This document shows positions 43,731 through 52,799 of a stretch of 64,000 nt of DNA, piece after piece. Source of the stretch: SZUA-37 sp964472525 (GTDB lineage Bacteria; Pseudomonadota; Gammaproteobacteria; UBA6429; Thiohalophilaceae). Below the pieces are notes generated by a model that was not told the origin of the DNA, did not search any database, and saw only the letters and a program-made list of their open reading frames with translations. A program made the position numbers and the translations under genes. The stretch lies in NCBI GenBank assembly GCA_964472525.1, contig CAYYLL010000009.1, positions 28,670-92,669 on the forward strand, in the 5' to 3' direction. Numbering within the stretch: position 1 is the first letter of the stretch; each line of letters opens with the position of its first letter.

Positions 43731-45065
43731 TCACTGGCGTATAGCCCAGAACTCAAGCTCAAGGCCGGGAAAATCCCCGCCTACGTGCATGGCAATGCCA
43801 CCTGATTTTTGCAAGTCTTTCCACAGCACACTTTGGCGATCTAATTCAAAATAGGTATAACCGGAATGAAAAGGAATTTGTCGCGGCGCAACCGGTAATG
43901 TTTTAATCGCAATACCCGGCATCCCGGCATTTACCAACTGTCGAATGCGTTCAACCGAGGCAATTTTTAATTGTGCCGCCAATGCCGACTGTAAATTAGC
44001 ATCAGTCACATCCGCACGCGCAGCTAAAACAAACTGTGCTTTACCAATAAGCGAACGATCGCTAATTTGTGCCACCCGAATACCGTATTTTTTCTCGACC
44101 AAATTAAGCGACACGGCTGTTTGTTCATACACCATGCTCAAACCGGCACGCAATGAATCCATAATGGGTAAAAAAGTGGCCTGTAATTCTGCATGTAAAT
44201 AAGGTGGAAAAACCGGTGGGCGTTTATGCCCGGCAACAAAAGTAGACAGTTCACCCACCATTTGAATGGCCTGTGCATATAAGTCAACCGGATGCAGCCC
44301 GTTCATTTGTGATAAATGCAGGCAAAGCGGTTCAATCCGGTTGATTAATTGCAACATCATATAATCGGCGATTTCTGCCGTGCCACCCCGATTAGTATCC
44401 GCCAAACGGCCAGCTATCGCTTCAGCACGATGGTGCAATAAACCGACAAGCTCGGATAAAAAACCAGACAACTTAGAAGAAACATTGCAATCCAAACAAG
44501 TGGGAATGTATTGATCGTCAAGAATCACATTTTTATCTTCTCGAGACTCTGCAATTTTGGCAACTCCAATGCAGGCGTAACCGCTTCGGTCGTCACTATC
44601 GAGTAATAAACGCAAACGTAACTTACCCACATCCAATGATAAGTTATCACCACTGTCGGTAGTAACATCCCTTATTTCATGTTCATGCGAATAATAACGC
44701 GCCAGTCCCTGACTACCCATATCTTTAACGACATCCATTGCACCGGGACGTTTTACCGGCACGGCCAAGTAAACAACACTGTTATGCGTGTTTTCTGGTA
44801 CCGTTAAAACAGGCGGTGCTTCATCGGTGTCTGGAAAACTAAACGGTGTACCATCTGGCAACACGCCTTTTGCATGAATGATGGCCAGTTTACCTAACTT
44901 TAATAACTGTTGATCGAGTTCAAATTCTTGCAAGCCCCAACCATATGCCCCTAATGCGGCACATTTACTTTCAACAAAACGTTCAAAATAACGTTCTTGC
45001 TGTTGAAAATGTTGAGGGCTTAAAAACATGCCCTCATACCATAATATTTTGCTTTCTAAAGACAT
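43731..45065 (-). CDS. tssK: T6SS baseplate protein TssK
   Basis: A 444-residue cytoplasmic protein linking the baseplate to the membrane complex. The family opening KILWYEGMFLSPQHFQQQER is intact; GWGLQEFELD, PFSFPDTDEAPP and the C-terminal FHSGYTYFELDRQSVLW with the final LELEFWAIR are typical. Full length. It lies between tssJ and tssL in the common J-K-L-M order. Confidence 0.95.
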   Translation of the reverse strand: MSLESKILWYEGMFLSPQHFQQQERYFERFVESKCAALGAYGWGLQEFELDQQLLKLGKLAIIHAKGVLPDGTPFSFPDTDEAPPVLTVPENTHNSVVYLAVPVKRPGAMDVVKDMGSQGLARYYSHEHEIRDVTTDSGDNLSLDVGKLRLRLLLDSDDRSGYACIGVAKIAESREDKNVILDDQYIPTCLDCNVSSKLSGFLSELVGLLHHRAEAIAGRLADTNRGGTAEIADYMMLQLINRIEPLCLHLSQMNGLHPVDLYAQAIQMVGELSTFVAGHKRPPVFPPYLHAELQATFLPIMDSLRAGLSMVYEQTAVSLNLVEKKYGIRVAQISDRSLIGKAQFVLAARADVTDANLQSALAAQLKIASVERIRQLVNAGMPGIAIKTLPVAPRQIPFHSGYTYFELDRQSVLWKDLQKSGGIAMHVGGDFPGLELEFWAIRQ

Positions 45066-45127
45066 AGTCTATTCGCCATATTGAGTATTGTTAAATGATT
45101 GAATGCTCATCACCCGTATTCTAATCT

Positions 45128-45622
45128 CTATTTCACTAACTTTAATTGACTGCCAGAAACTTTAACCGTAATGGAAGTTGCAAACACATTATTAGAAACA
45201 ACAGGCACAATAATTTTATATTTAGCTGTTTTATAATGCAGAAATTCTGCAAACAATGCGATGTAGCGTGTTTCTTTATTTAACACAAATTTTTCTTCAC
45301 GACTGACTCCCGGCACCAAACGCTTCAATTCCTGCTTGGCCACAAGGTCTGCGCCTAATACTTCCTTGTCACGTTCATATAAACCAATAAAATCAGCACG
45401 ATTAAACATTTTTTTTGTTTTTAATTCGTACAAACGAACAAACAATGGTGATGGGCGACCTTTGTCGTTAGGGTTAATGTCCGCATCTACTTTCAAGTTC
45501 AAGGTTAAATCAGTATCGAAACCTAATTTTGTTCCCACCCATCCATTTACCGATGAACAAGCCCCCAACAAAAATGGCAGCATACCGATAAAAGATAAAA
45601 TAATTATTTTTTTCCGTAACAT
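45128..45622 (-). CDS. tssJ: T6SS outer-membrane lipoprotein TssJ
   Basis: A 164-residue lipoprotein. The signal peptide ends in the lipobox LLGAC with Cys22; the mature part has a transthyretin-like beta-sandwich pattern with LTLNLKVDADINPNDKGRPS and PLFVRLYELK, the TssJ hallmark. It anchors TssM to the outer membrane. Length is at the normal size for the family. It is 9 nt from tagH and 62 nt from tssK. Confidence 0.93.
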   Translation of the reverse strand: MLRKKIIILSFIGMLPFLLGACSSVNGWVGTKLGFDTDLTLNLKVDADINPNDKGRPSPLFVRLYELKTKKMFNRADFIGLYERDKEVLGADLVAKQELKRLVPGVSREEKFVLNKETRYIALFAEFLHYKTAKYKIIVPVVSNNVFATSITVKVSGSQLKLVK

Positions 45623-45630
45623 TTTTATTA

Positions 45631-47187
45631 TTAACCCTTATGTAATTTTGATTTACGTGCTATCGCTAATCGCTGCAACTGGTCTTCATAAGCACGCACA
45701 AATTCATCACCAAAAAGATATTGGAAAGAATTATCCATATCCTCAAACAACTCATTATAATAATGAATAAACTGGTTCCAGTTTCTCGCCTTTTTTAACC
45801 CTGAAATAAGGTCTAGCGTTCCTTTACTCTGCCGATCAAAACGGTCTTCTAATTTTTCAGGATTAAAGCGTTCGATCGCACCTTTAAAAGCAGCACGAAT
45901 ACCTGCCAATATTGCAACTTGATGTTCAGCAATACCATGAAAACCATCCTGTATCGCCTCTACCGGTTTTTTATAGGAACTGCCTTTTTTAATAAACATA
46001 TTTTCCAATGCGTCATCAATGTTGGCAGAAAACTTTAACGGGTTATTTTCAACTGGCTGAATCGTTGTTACATTCATCCGAAATTCATTTTTAATACTAT
46101 TGCGTGAGGTTAACACCTGCATCATACCACTGACAGTTTCACGAATCATTTCACCGACCATCTGGTTAATGTCCATGATTTGTTGCTTGTTCAGATTTTT
46201 TACCGGCAACCCCATTGCCCTGATCATGGTGGTATCAACCGATATATTGCTCGGCAACTGATTTCTTTTTTGATAAGCAATAAATTTTTGTTTAATGACA
46301 TTCAGTTCTTTGCGTAACTTAATGTTTTCATTTTCCAATTCCTGTCGTTCCTGGCGTTTGAAATTAAGATCGACTTCAGATTTCCCTGCCCCATTTTTAA
46401 CCGGACTGACACTGTTGTTAACTGGCTGCGCAACCTCTGCGTCTAAAACCGCAACATCACTGTCCGCATGGCTATTGTCAAAGCTAGTATCATCCCAGTC
46501 TTCAGGAATACCCGCAAAACCAGAGTTTGATTTTGGCCAAGCAATCGACTGATTCATAACATCAGCCTGATCGGAATAACTATTGTCCGCATAAGTATCT
46601 GTAAAAGCGGCTGTATCCGTCATACGCCGTCGATTATCCAACACAGCCAAAGGATCGGTTTCCTCTGGAGAAGAATTGACTAACGATTCAACCGATGATG
46701 CTATTTCACCTGAAGCAAAAGGATCGGTGTACGCAAAACTCTGGTCAGCCATTGGTGTCGGGTTCGAAATTTGAGCTGAAAAAGGGTCATCCAATGACAT
46801 CGAATCGGTCGTTTCAGGAATTGCCGCCGTCGAAAAACCGGCGGCCTCGGCTGAATTTTTATCGGCTTCCCATAAATTGATTTTAAATTTATAGTCACTT
46901 AATTCAATTTCATCGCCATCTTGCAGTTGCACTTTATTGCCCTTACCCATCGGTTCTCTTGAACCATTCAGGAAAGTACCGTTAGTGCTAATATCGGTTA
47001 ATATATAGACACCATTTTCAAAACTAATTTGGCTATGGCATGACGATAGATAACAATCAGGATCGCTCAGAATCCAGTAGTTTTCTGAACCACGCCCGAT
47101 AGTTCCCCCCTGTTCACCAAAAGTTTTTGATGATTCCTGAACTGTGCAATTCTCCGGGAACTCAATAATTGTCATTAATAAAGACAT
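45631..47187 (-). CDS. tagH: T6SS FHA-domain protein TagH (Fha)
   Basis: A 518-residue cytoplasmic scaffold and the first gene of the leftward arm. The N-terminal FHA domain (to about residue 105) keeps the phosphothreonine-binding residues: Gly-Arg at 31-32, Ser49/His51 in SSCHSQI and TNGTFLNG at 68-75. A long disordered, acidic linker with many Asp-Pro-Phe-type repeats follows, then a short coiled coil (about 278-310) and the C-terminal TagH domain (to 518). It is the expected phospho-target and reader of PpkA. An ATG four codons later is an alternative start. Confidence 0.92.
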   Translation of the reverse strand: MSLLMTIIEFPENCTVQESSKTFGEQGGTIGRGSENYWILSDPDCYLSSCHSQISFENGVYILTDISTNGTFLNGSREPMGKGNKVQLQDGDEIELSDYKFKINLWEADKNSAEAAGFSTAAIPETTDSMSLDDPFSAQISNPTPMADQSFAYTDPFASGEIASSVESLVNSSPEETDPLAVLDNRRRMTDTAAFTDTYADNSYSDQADVMNQSIAWPKSNSGFAGIPEDWDDTSFDNSHADSDVAVLDAEVAQPVNNSVSPVKNGAGKSEVDLNFKRQERQELENENIKLRKELNVIKQKFIAYQKRNQLPSNISVDTTMIRAMGLPVKNLNKQQIMDINQMVGEMIRETVSGMMQVLTSRNSIKNEFRMNVTTIQPVENNPLKFSANIDDALENMFIKKGSSYKKPVEAIQDGFHGIAEHQVAILAGIRAAFKGAIERFNPEKLEDRFDRQSKGTLDLISGLKKARNWNQFIHYYNELFEDMDNSFQYLFGDEFVRAYEDQLQRLAIARKSKLHKG

Positions 47188-47587
47188 TAAACAAATCCAT
47201 GTATTACATATTAATTTTTTATGAAGCTATTTTTTAATATAACTACAATACTATTTTTTTACATTTAAACATTGCTTTACATTTTAACATTGACCCTTAT
47301 TGAAACTGACAATCAATGCCTCCACATTATATGGACTATTAGAACCTCCACACAAACACTTAAATAGATATCTACAGGATATTCAGGTGAAATAGTCAAA
47401 TTTGTGAAGTACAACTCACTTCTGCTCTTCCACGCTTTACATAATTATCTAAATATCATATAAAAGCAAAGGGTGTGAGTCCCAACAATAAAAATTGGTT
47501 AAAAATTGACCAGACGTAGCTTTTATTTAGATTTACTATAATCAAGTCTTAATACGGACTTGGCTTAGATATGGATGTACTAAAATT
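47188..47587. promoter_or_regulatory. Divergent T6SS promoter region
   Basis: This 400-bp AT-rich region separates the two arms and holds no gene. For tssA a -10 match TATAAT lies at 47537-47542, 46 nt before the start codon, but no good -35 is at the right distance (TTGACC at 47506 is 25 nt away). Just after it is an inverted repeat CAAGTC/GACTTG (47543-47548 with 47557-47562) that could be an operator. For tagH, TATATT-like sequences occur near 47230-47240 on the minus strand. I see no clear sigma-54 (GG-N10-GC) element. Confidence 0.4.
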
Positions 47588-48682
47588 ATGGCTTCTGCAG
47601 CAAACATAGATATAGAAAAACTACTCGAGCCTATCGCTGAAGATAATCCAGTCGGAACGGACATTCGCCAGGACCAAAAACCCGATTCTATTTATCAGCA
47701 AATTAAACAAGCCCGTATGTCCGCACGCGCTGCCGAACGCAGCAATATGTACGACAAAAATAATAATGAAGCTATCGAACACTGGCGAAATATTAGCGTT
47801 TTAGCCCCCGAAATTATTACTCACCACAGTAAAGATTTAGAAATATCCAGTTGGTACATTGAAGCACTTGTTCGCATACAGGGCTTTCAGGGCTTACGTG
47901 ACTGTTTTAAACTCACAAGAGAATTAATCGAACATTATTGGGACTCTATTTACCCGCTCCCCGATGAAGACGGTATGCTTATTCGCGTTGCCCCGTTAGC
48001 CGGGCTAAACGGTGAAGGTGCGGAAGGCGTGTTAATGGCGCCCATTCGCAATATTCCCATCACCGAAGGCAATCCTCCCGGCCCCTTTAGTTATTGGCAA
48101 TATCAGCAAGCCCGCGATATACAAAAAATAACCGACCCAGATCAACGCGCAGAAAATATTTCAAAGAACGGCTTTTCACTTGATGATATCGAAGCCGCTG
48201 TTAACCAGTCTAGTGAAGCCTTTTATGTGGATTTACGTGATACCATCACCGAGTGTATAAAAGAGTACCGACAAATCAGCCAGCTACTTGATGAACGTTG
48301 TGGTTCACACGAAGCACCTCCAACCAGTAATATGATTGCGGTACTCGAGCAATGTTTAGGAGCTGTTAATCACCTTGGTAAACATAAATTTCCGGTCGAA
48401 GTCGAGGCGCAAGCCGAGGTTGATGCGGATACAAGCAATACGAGTACGGCACTCAGTAGTGCACCAATAAATTCGCGGGAAGTTGCTTTCCAACAACTCC
48501 ATGCAATATCAGAATTTTTTCTGAAAACTGAACCTCATTCCCCCATTCCCTATGTTCTCGCTAAAGCGGTGAAATGGGGAAACATGCCGCTAAATGAACT
48601 TATCGGAGAATTAATACCAGATAATTCATCACGCGATTATTTTTCATCTGTCACTGGCGTCAACTTTAAAGATGAAGATTAA
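47588..48682 (+). CDS. tssA: T6SS cap/baseplate protein TssA
   Basis: A 364-residue protein beginning with the ImpA N-terminal domain (IDIEKLLEPIAEDNPVGTDI at residues 7-26), followed by a middle region (ISSWYIEALVRIQGFQGLRD) and a C-terminal tail with IPYVLAKAVKWGNMPLNELI, typical of the TssA family that nucleates and caps sheath growth. It is the first gene of the rightward arm, 34 nt before tssB. Which TssA subclass it belongs to cannot be settled by eye. Confidence 0.92.
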   Translation: MASAANIDIEKLLEPIAEDNPVGTDIRQDQKPDSIYQQIKQARMSARAAERSNMYDKNNNEAIEHWRNISVLAPEIITHHSKDLEISSWYIEALVRIQGFQGLRDCFKLTRELIEHYWDSIYPLPDEDGMLIRVAPLAGLNGEGAEGVLMAPIRNIPITEGNPPGPFSYWQYQQARDIQKITDPDQRAENISKNGFSLDDIEAAVNQSSEAFYVDLRDTITECIKEYRQISQLLDERCGSHEAPPTSNMIAVLEQCLGAVNHLGKHKFPVEVEAQAEVDADTSNTSTALSSAPINSREVAFQQLHAISEFFLKTEPHSPIPYVLAKAVKWGNMPLNELIGELIPDNSSRDYFSSVTGVNFKDED

Positions 48683-48716
48683 CCACTCAAATTCAATGCA
48701 AAATTAAGGAATTATC

Positions 48717-49232
48717 ATGGCTGACAGTATCCACGACAAATTAAAACGAGTACGTAAACCTCGCGTACATATTACCTACGATGTTGAAACCAATGGTGCC
48801 GTCGAAGAAAAAGAAATCCCCTTTGTAATGGGTGTAATGGGCGACTACTCCGGTGATAATAGTGAAACTAAAAAGTCGTTAAAAGACCGTAAATTTTCAC
48901 AAATCGACCGTGATAACTTCAACGATGTTATGGCCAATGTTTCACCTAACTTAAATATGAAAGTTAAAAACACGCTAGAAAAAAGTGGCGGTGAGTTTTC
49001 AGTTAATCTTGATTTTAAAAGCATGGAAGATTTTGAACCACATAAAATTGTCAATAAGGTTGAACCACTGAAAAAACTCATGGACACACGTAATAAACTA
49101 CGTGACTTATTAACAAAAGCAGATCGTTCCGAGGATCTCGAAAACATACTTGAAGAAATTTTAAGCAATTCAGATTCGCTCAACTCGTTTTCGGATGAGC
49201 TTGGCATCGACAACGACAAAGGTGATCAATAA
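48717..49232 (+). CDS. tssB: T6SS sheath small subunit TssB (VipA)
   Basis: A 171-residue sheath subunit. It starts with SIHDKLKRVRKPRVHITYDVE, contains KEIPFVMGVMGDYSG, and VKNTLEKSGGEFSVNLDFKS, the well-conserved core, and ends in an acidic tail. TssB and TssC assemble into the contractile sheath around the Hcp tube. Its stop shares one base with the tssC start (TAATG), so the two are made in a fixed ratio. AAGGAATTATC precedes the ATG. Confidence 0.96.
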   Translation: MADSIHDKLKRVRKPRVHITYDVETNGAVEEKEIPFVMGVMGDYSGDNSETKKSLKDRKFSQIDRDNFNDVMANVSPNLNMKVKNTLEKSGGEFSVNLDFKSMEDFEPHKIVNKVEPLKKLMDTRNKLRDLLTKADRSEDLENILEEILSNSDSLNSFSDELGIDNDKGDQ

Positions 49233-50722
49233 TGGCTAAGAAAGAACAGCAGCAAGAAGAGCTTCAGGAAGAGGAAGTCCTAGAAGTCAGTTTACTTGAG
49301 CAAGCCATTGGCGCAACCAAGCAAACCGCAAAAGATGTTACCGAAGATTTATTAAAAACGTTAACCTCCGAAGCAATGAAAGGTACGGTAAAGTGGAATA
49401 AAAACTTGGCCGTTACCATTAATGCCGCTATTTCTGCGATTGATGACGTTTTATCCGAACAAATGTCGGCTATTTTACAAAATGATAAATTTCAGAAACT
49501 CGAAGGTTCTTGGCGTGGTTTAAATCATCTGGTGATGAATTCAGAAACCAGTACCCAATTAAAAATTCGTATGTTAAACATTAGCCAAAAAGAACTGGTT
49601 AAAGACTTATCAACCGCGGCTGAATTTGATCAAAGCCAAATTTTCAAAAAAATCTACGAAAGTGAATTTGGTATTGCTGGTGGTGAACCATATGCCGCTT
49701 TAATCGGAGATTATGAATTTTCAGCGCACCCAGATGATATTGACTTATTAACCAATATGTCCAATATTGCTGCTGCCGGTTTCTGTCCCTTTATTTCGGC
49801 TGCCGGTCCATCCATGTTTGGTTTCGATAGTTATACTGAATTGTCAAAACCACGTGACCTTGAAAAAATATTTGATTCAGCCGAATACATTCCATGGCGT
49901 AGCTTTCGCGACAGCGAAGATTCACGCTTTGTTACCTTAACCATGCCTCGCGTTTTAGCTCGTTTACCGTATGGCTCGGCAACAAAACCTGTCGAAGTGT
50001 TTAACTTTGAAGAAGCACACATTGCCAATGATGGCAAACACCTCGAAGGCGAACATGATGAATATTGCTGGATGAATGCCGCGTACACCATGGGCACGAC
50101 CATTACAAAATCATTCGCTGAAAATGGTTGGTGTACCAGTATCCGTGGTGCCGAAGGTGGCGGTAAAGTTGAAGGCTTACCATCACATGTTTTTGTCAGT
50201 GACGACGGCGATATGGACCAAAAATGTCCAACAGAAATAGGCATTACCGATAGACGTGAAGCCGAACTCAGTAAGTTGGGCTTTTTACCCTTATGCCATT
50301 ATAAAAATACCGATTACGCGGTCTTTTTTGGCGCACAAACAACACAACGACCTAAAGTTTATGACGATCCCGATGCCTCATCCAATGCCGCAATCTCTGC
50401 TCGCCTCCCTTATGTAATGGCAACTTCCCGTGTTGCACATTTCCTTAAAGTCATGGCGCGCGATAAAGTGGGTTCATTTATGGAAGCCACCGATGCAGAA
50501 GAATGGCTTAATCGATGGATAGGCAACTACGTGAATGCCAGCCCCGGTGCAAGCGCCGAAATGAAAGCAAAATTCCCGTTTGCCGAAGCGCAGGTCGAAG
50601 TAAAAGAAGTACCGGGCCAACCAGGTGTTTACAATGCCGTTGCATGGATGCGTCCATGGTTACAAATGGAAGAACTCACCGCTTCTCTACGACTCGTCGC
50701 CAAAATACCAAAAGCAGGATAA
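49232..50722 (+). CDS. tssC: T6SS sheath large subunit TssC (VipB)
   Basis: A 496-residue sheath protein. Landmarks are LEGSWRGLNHLV, FDQSQIFKKIYESEFG, GEPYAALIGDYEFS, DSRFVTLTMPRVLARLPYG and VAHFLKVMARDKVGSF. The N-terminus contains a helix (SLLEQAIGATKQTAKD, residues 20-35) that corresponds to the part of VipB captured by ClpV when the sheath is disassembled. A stable hairpin follows the stop codon. This is the canonical large subunit; a second, divergent copy comes next. Confidence 0.96.
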   Translation: MAKKEQQQEELQEEEVLEVSLLEQAIGATKQTAKDVTEDLLKTLTSEAMKGTVKWNKNLAVTINAAISAIDDVLSEQMSAILQNDKFQKLEGSWRGLNHLVMNSETSTQLKIRMLNISQKELVKDLSTAAEFDQSQIFKKIYESEFGIAGGEPYAALIGDYEFSAHPDDIDLLTNMSNIAAAGFCPFISAAGPSMFGFDSYTELSKPRDLEKIFDSAEYIPWRSFRDSEDSRFVTLTMPRVLARLPYGSATKPVEVFNFEEAHIANDGKHLEGEHDEYCWMNAAYTMGTTITKSFAENGWCTSIRGAEGGGKVEGLPSHVFVSDDGDMDQKCPTEIGITDRREAELSKLGFLPLCHYKNTDYAVFFGAQTTQRPKVYDDPDASSNAAISARLPYVMATSRVAHFLKVMARDKVGSFMEATDAEEWLNRWIGNYVNASPGASAEMKAKFPFAEAQVEVKEVPGQPGVYNAVAWMRPWLQMEELTASLRLVAKIPKAG

Positions 50723-50728
50723 ATAGCC

Positions 50729-50756
50729 GCGGGGAGAATACTCCCCGCATTTATTT
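50729..50756 (+). other. Intra-operon hairpin after tssC
   Basis: A perfect 8-bp GC-rich stem GCGGGGAG/CTCCCCGC (50729-50736 with 50741-50748) with an AATA loop begins 6 nt after the tssC stop and is followed by ATTTATTT. It resembles a weak terminator or a 3'-end protecting hairpin, and would let tssB-tssC be expressed above the downstream genes. Confidence 0.6.
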
Positions 50757-50772
50757 AAATGGATATATCGAA

Positions 50773-52299
50773 GTGCTGTCGTCAACAAATAATATACCAT
50801 CTCCACCCCAACAACAGCCCATCAATAGCCGTCCGGTATTAAAGTCACTGATAGAACAACCGGCTTATATCACTAACCTCGATGAATTCTTATCTGAGGC
50901 AAATACCACTAAAGCACTTTGCTACTGGCTAAGCGAACATGCACAGCAAAAATTAATCAAAAGTACCGAGGACATCACGGCAATCATCCATGCTTCGATT
51001 TCTGAAATTGATCATTTAATTAACCAGCAACTCAATACAATAATACACCACCCAACATTACAGAAGCTTGAAGCCTCTTGGCGCGGCCTATGGTTTTTAT
51101 GTGTTCAAGCAGAAGACGCTAAAAATGTTAAAATAAAAGTACTCGATGTAAGTTGGGCCGATGTTGCTAAAGACATTAATCGCGCATTGGAGTTTGACCA
51201 AAGCCAATTATTTCAAAAGATTTACAATGATGAATATGGCATTGCCGGTGGTGAACCTTTTGGTGTACTCATTGGAGACTATGAAATAAGTCACCGCACC
51301 TCCAAACTTCACCCTCACGATGATTTAGCCACACTCGAAGGTATGGCAGAAATTGCAGCCACCGCCTTTACTCCGTTTATTGCGGGAGCTTCTGCTGAAT
51401 TATTTGGTTTGGATAGTTTTACCGGTCTGGGGCAACCATTAAATCTACAAAATATTTTTAGCCAGAAAGAATATATAAAATGGCAACGTTTTAGAGACAA
51501 AACTGATGCACGCTTTGTCGGTTTAACCCTGCCACGTATCTTGCTACGTTTACCTTATCGTACTCAACCCGGAAGTTATAAAGGTATTTTCTTTTATGAA
51601 CAATCGGCAACAAACGGTAACGAACATTATCTTTGGGGTAATGCCTGTTATGGTTTTGCCAGTATCTTAATCCGAGAATTTATTAATGTGGGTTGGTTTG
51701 GTCATATACGCGGTGTCGTGCGTAACCAGATTGGTGGCGGCTTGCTGACTAGTTTACCTGTTGACTGCTTTAAAACAGATGCAGAAAATATTCAACCTAA
51801 ACCAATGACCGATGTCATCATTACCGACCACCTTGAACGCGAACTGAGTGATCTAGGCTTAATCCCCTTATGCCAATGCTACGATAGCCCTTTTGCTGCT
51901 TTTTATAATAATCAATCTGTTCACAAACCTAAATTACACAGCAACAAAGAAGCCAATGTTAATGCCAAACTGTCCGTTATGCTGCAACATATATTATGTG
52001 GCTCACGTATTGCACATTATATAAAAGTTATCTTTCGGGATAAAATTGGCTCTTTTCTTTCAGCCACAACAGTCGAAGAATATATTCAGAACTGGTTACA
52101 TAAATACACCACTGGACGAGAAGATCTCGAATGGGAAGCGCAGGCACGCTACCCACTGCGAGAAGCATCGGTCAGTGTAAAAGAACATCCTACCAAACCG
52201 GGGCAATTTTTATGTGTGATTCATATGAAACCCCATTACCAGCTCGACCAAATGGTGTCTGAACTTGAACTTGCAACCGAATTATTAAAAACAGGTTAA
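50773..52299 (+). CDS. Second TssC-family sheath protein (TssC2)
   Basis: A 508-residue, full-length paralogue of TssC encoded right behind it. Shared landmarks: LEASWRGLWFLCVQAE, LEFDQSQLFQKIYNDEYG, GEPFGVLIGDYEIS, DARFVGLTLPRILLRLPYR, RIAHYIKVIFRDKIGSF. It differs in the first ~100 residues: a Pro/Gln-rich start replaces the helix that ClpV grips in TssC. A GTG at 50773 is the best start after the tssC stop (GGA about 9 nt ahead); the open frame extends back to 50515 inside tssC but reads as shadow there. No second TssB accompanies it. It may be a minor sheath or baseplate-proximal component. Confidence 0.88.
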   Translation: MLSSTNNIPSPPQQQPINSRPVLKSLIEQPAYITNLDEFLSEANTTKALCYWLSEHAQQKLIKSTEDITAIIHASISEIDHLINQQLNTIIHHPTLQKLEASWRGLWFLCVQAEDAKNVKIKVLDVSWADVAKDINRALEFDQSQLFQKIYNDEYGIAGGEPFGVLIGDYEISHRTSKLHPHDDLATLEGMAEIAATAFTPFIAGASAELFGLDSFTGLGQPLNLQNIFSQKEYIKWQRFRDKTDARFVGLTLPRILLRLPYRTQPGSYKGIFFYEQSATNGNEHYLWGNACYGFASILIREFINVGWFGHIRGVVRNQIGGGLLTSLPVDCFKTDAENIQPKPMTDVIITDHLERELSDLGLIPLCQCYDSPFAAFYNNQSVHKPKLHSNKEANVNAKLSVMLQHILCGSRIAHYIKVIFRDKIGSFLSATTVEEYIQNWLHKYTTGREDLEWEAQARYPLREASVSVKEHPTKPGQFLCVIHMKPHYQLDQMVSELELATELLKTG

Positions 52300-52301
52300 G
52301 C

Positions 52302-52799
52302 ATGGCACAAGTAAATAAAAAGAAAAAATTAAGAGCGTCCATACTCGACCGATTGTTGGATGATGAGCCTCAAATAACGATAGATGCCGATACTAATAAG
52401 TACCACAAACTTAAAAATTTACGCAATAGTGTCCGTAGAGATCTCGAAAATTTATTAAATACCCGGCACAAACTAATGGAACCCGCAGAAGAGTTTCCGC
52501 AACTTGAATTATCATTATTAAATTATGGTCTACCCGATCTTGCAACTGTGAATATGTCAGATATAGACAAAAAACAACAATTCATCGAAAATTTTGAATC
52601 CATATTAAGAGATTACGAACCCCGTTTTAAATCTGTTAAAGTTTCGTTACAGGACAATACGGATAAACTAGATCGTACGGTACGATTCAGAATTGATGCA
52701 ACACTGTACGCCGATCCTTACCCTGAAGTGATTGTCTTCGATTCCGTATTGGAACCGGTGACACGTTCGATTAATGTCAAAGAGGTCGGCAATGGCTGA
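52302..52799 (+). CDS. tssE: T6SS baseplate protein TssE (gp25-like)
   Basis: A 165-residue homologue of phage T4 gp25. It has a basic N-terminus then ASILDRLLDDEP, LRNSVRRDLENLLNTRH, LNYGLPDLATV and FESILRDYEPRFKSVKVSL, the GPW/gp25 domain that starts sheath polymerisation. It begins 2 nt after tssC2, and its last codons overlap the tssF start. Confidence 0.93.
   Translation: MAQVNKKKKLRASILDRLLDDEPQITIDADTNKYHKLKNLRNSVRRDLENLLNTRHKLMEPAEEFPQLELSLLNYGLPDLATVNMSDIDKKQQFIENFESILRDYEPRFKSVKVSLQDNTDKLDRTVRFRIDATLYADPYPEVIVFDSVLEPVTRSINVKEVGNG

Noticed and set aside
47188..47587. Sigma-54 promoter for the T6SS arms
   Set aside because: No GG-N10-GC arrangement with adequate flanks was found by eye in the divergent region.
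50515..50772. Upstream extension of tssC2 into tssC (86 codons)
   Set aside because: It is in another frame of the strongly coding tssC end, Arg/Ser-rich like a shadow frame, and the TssC-like sequence starts only afterwards.
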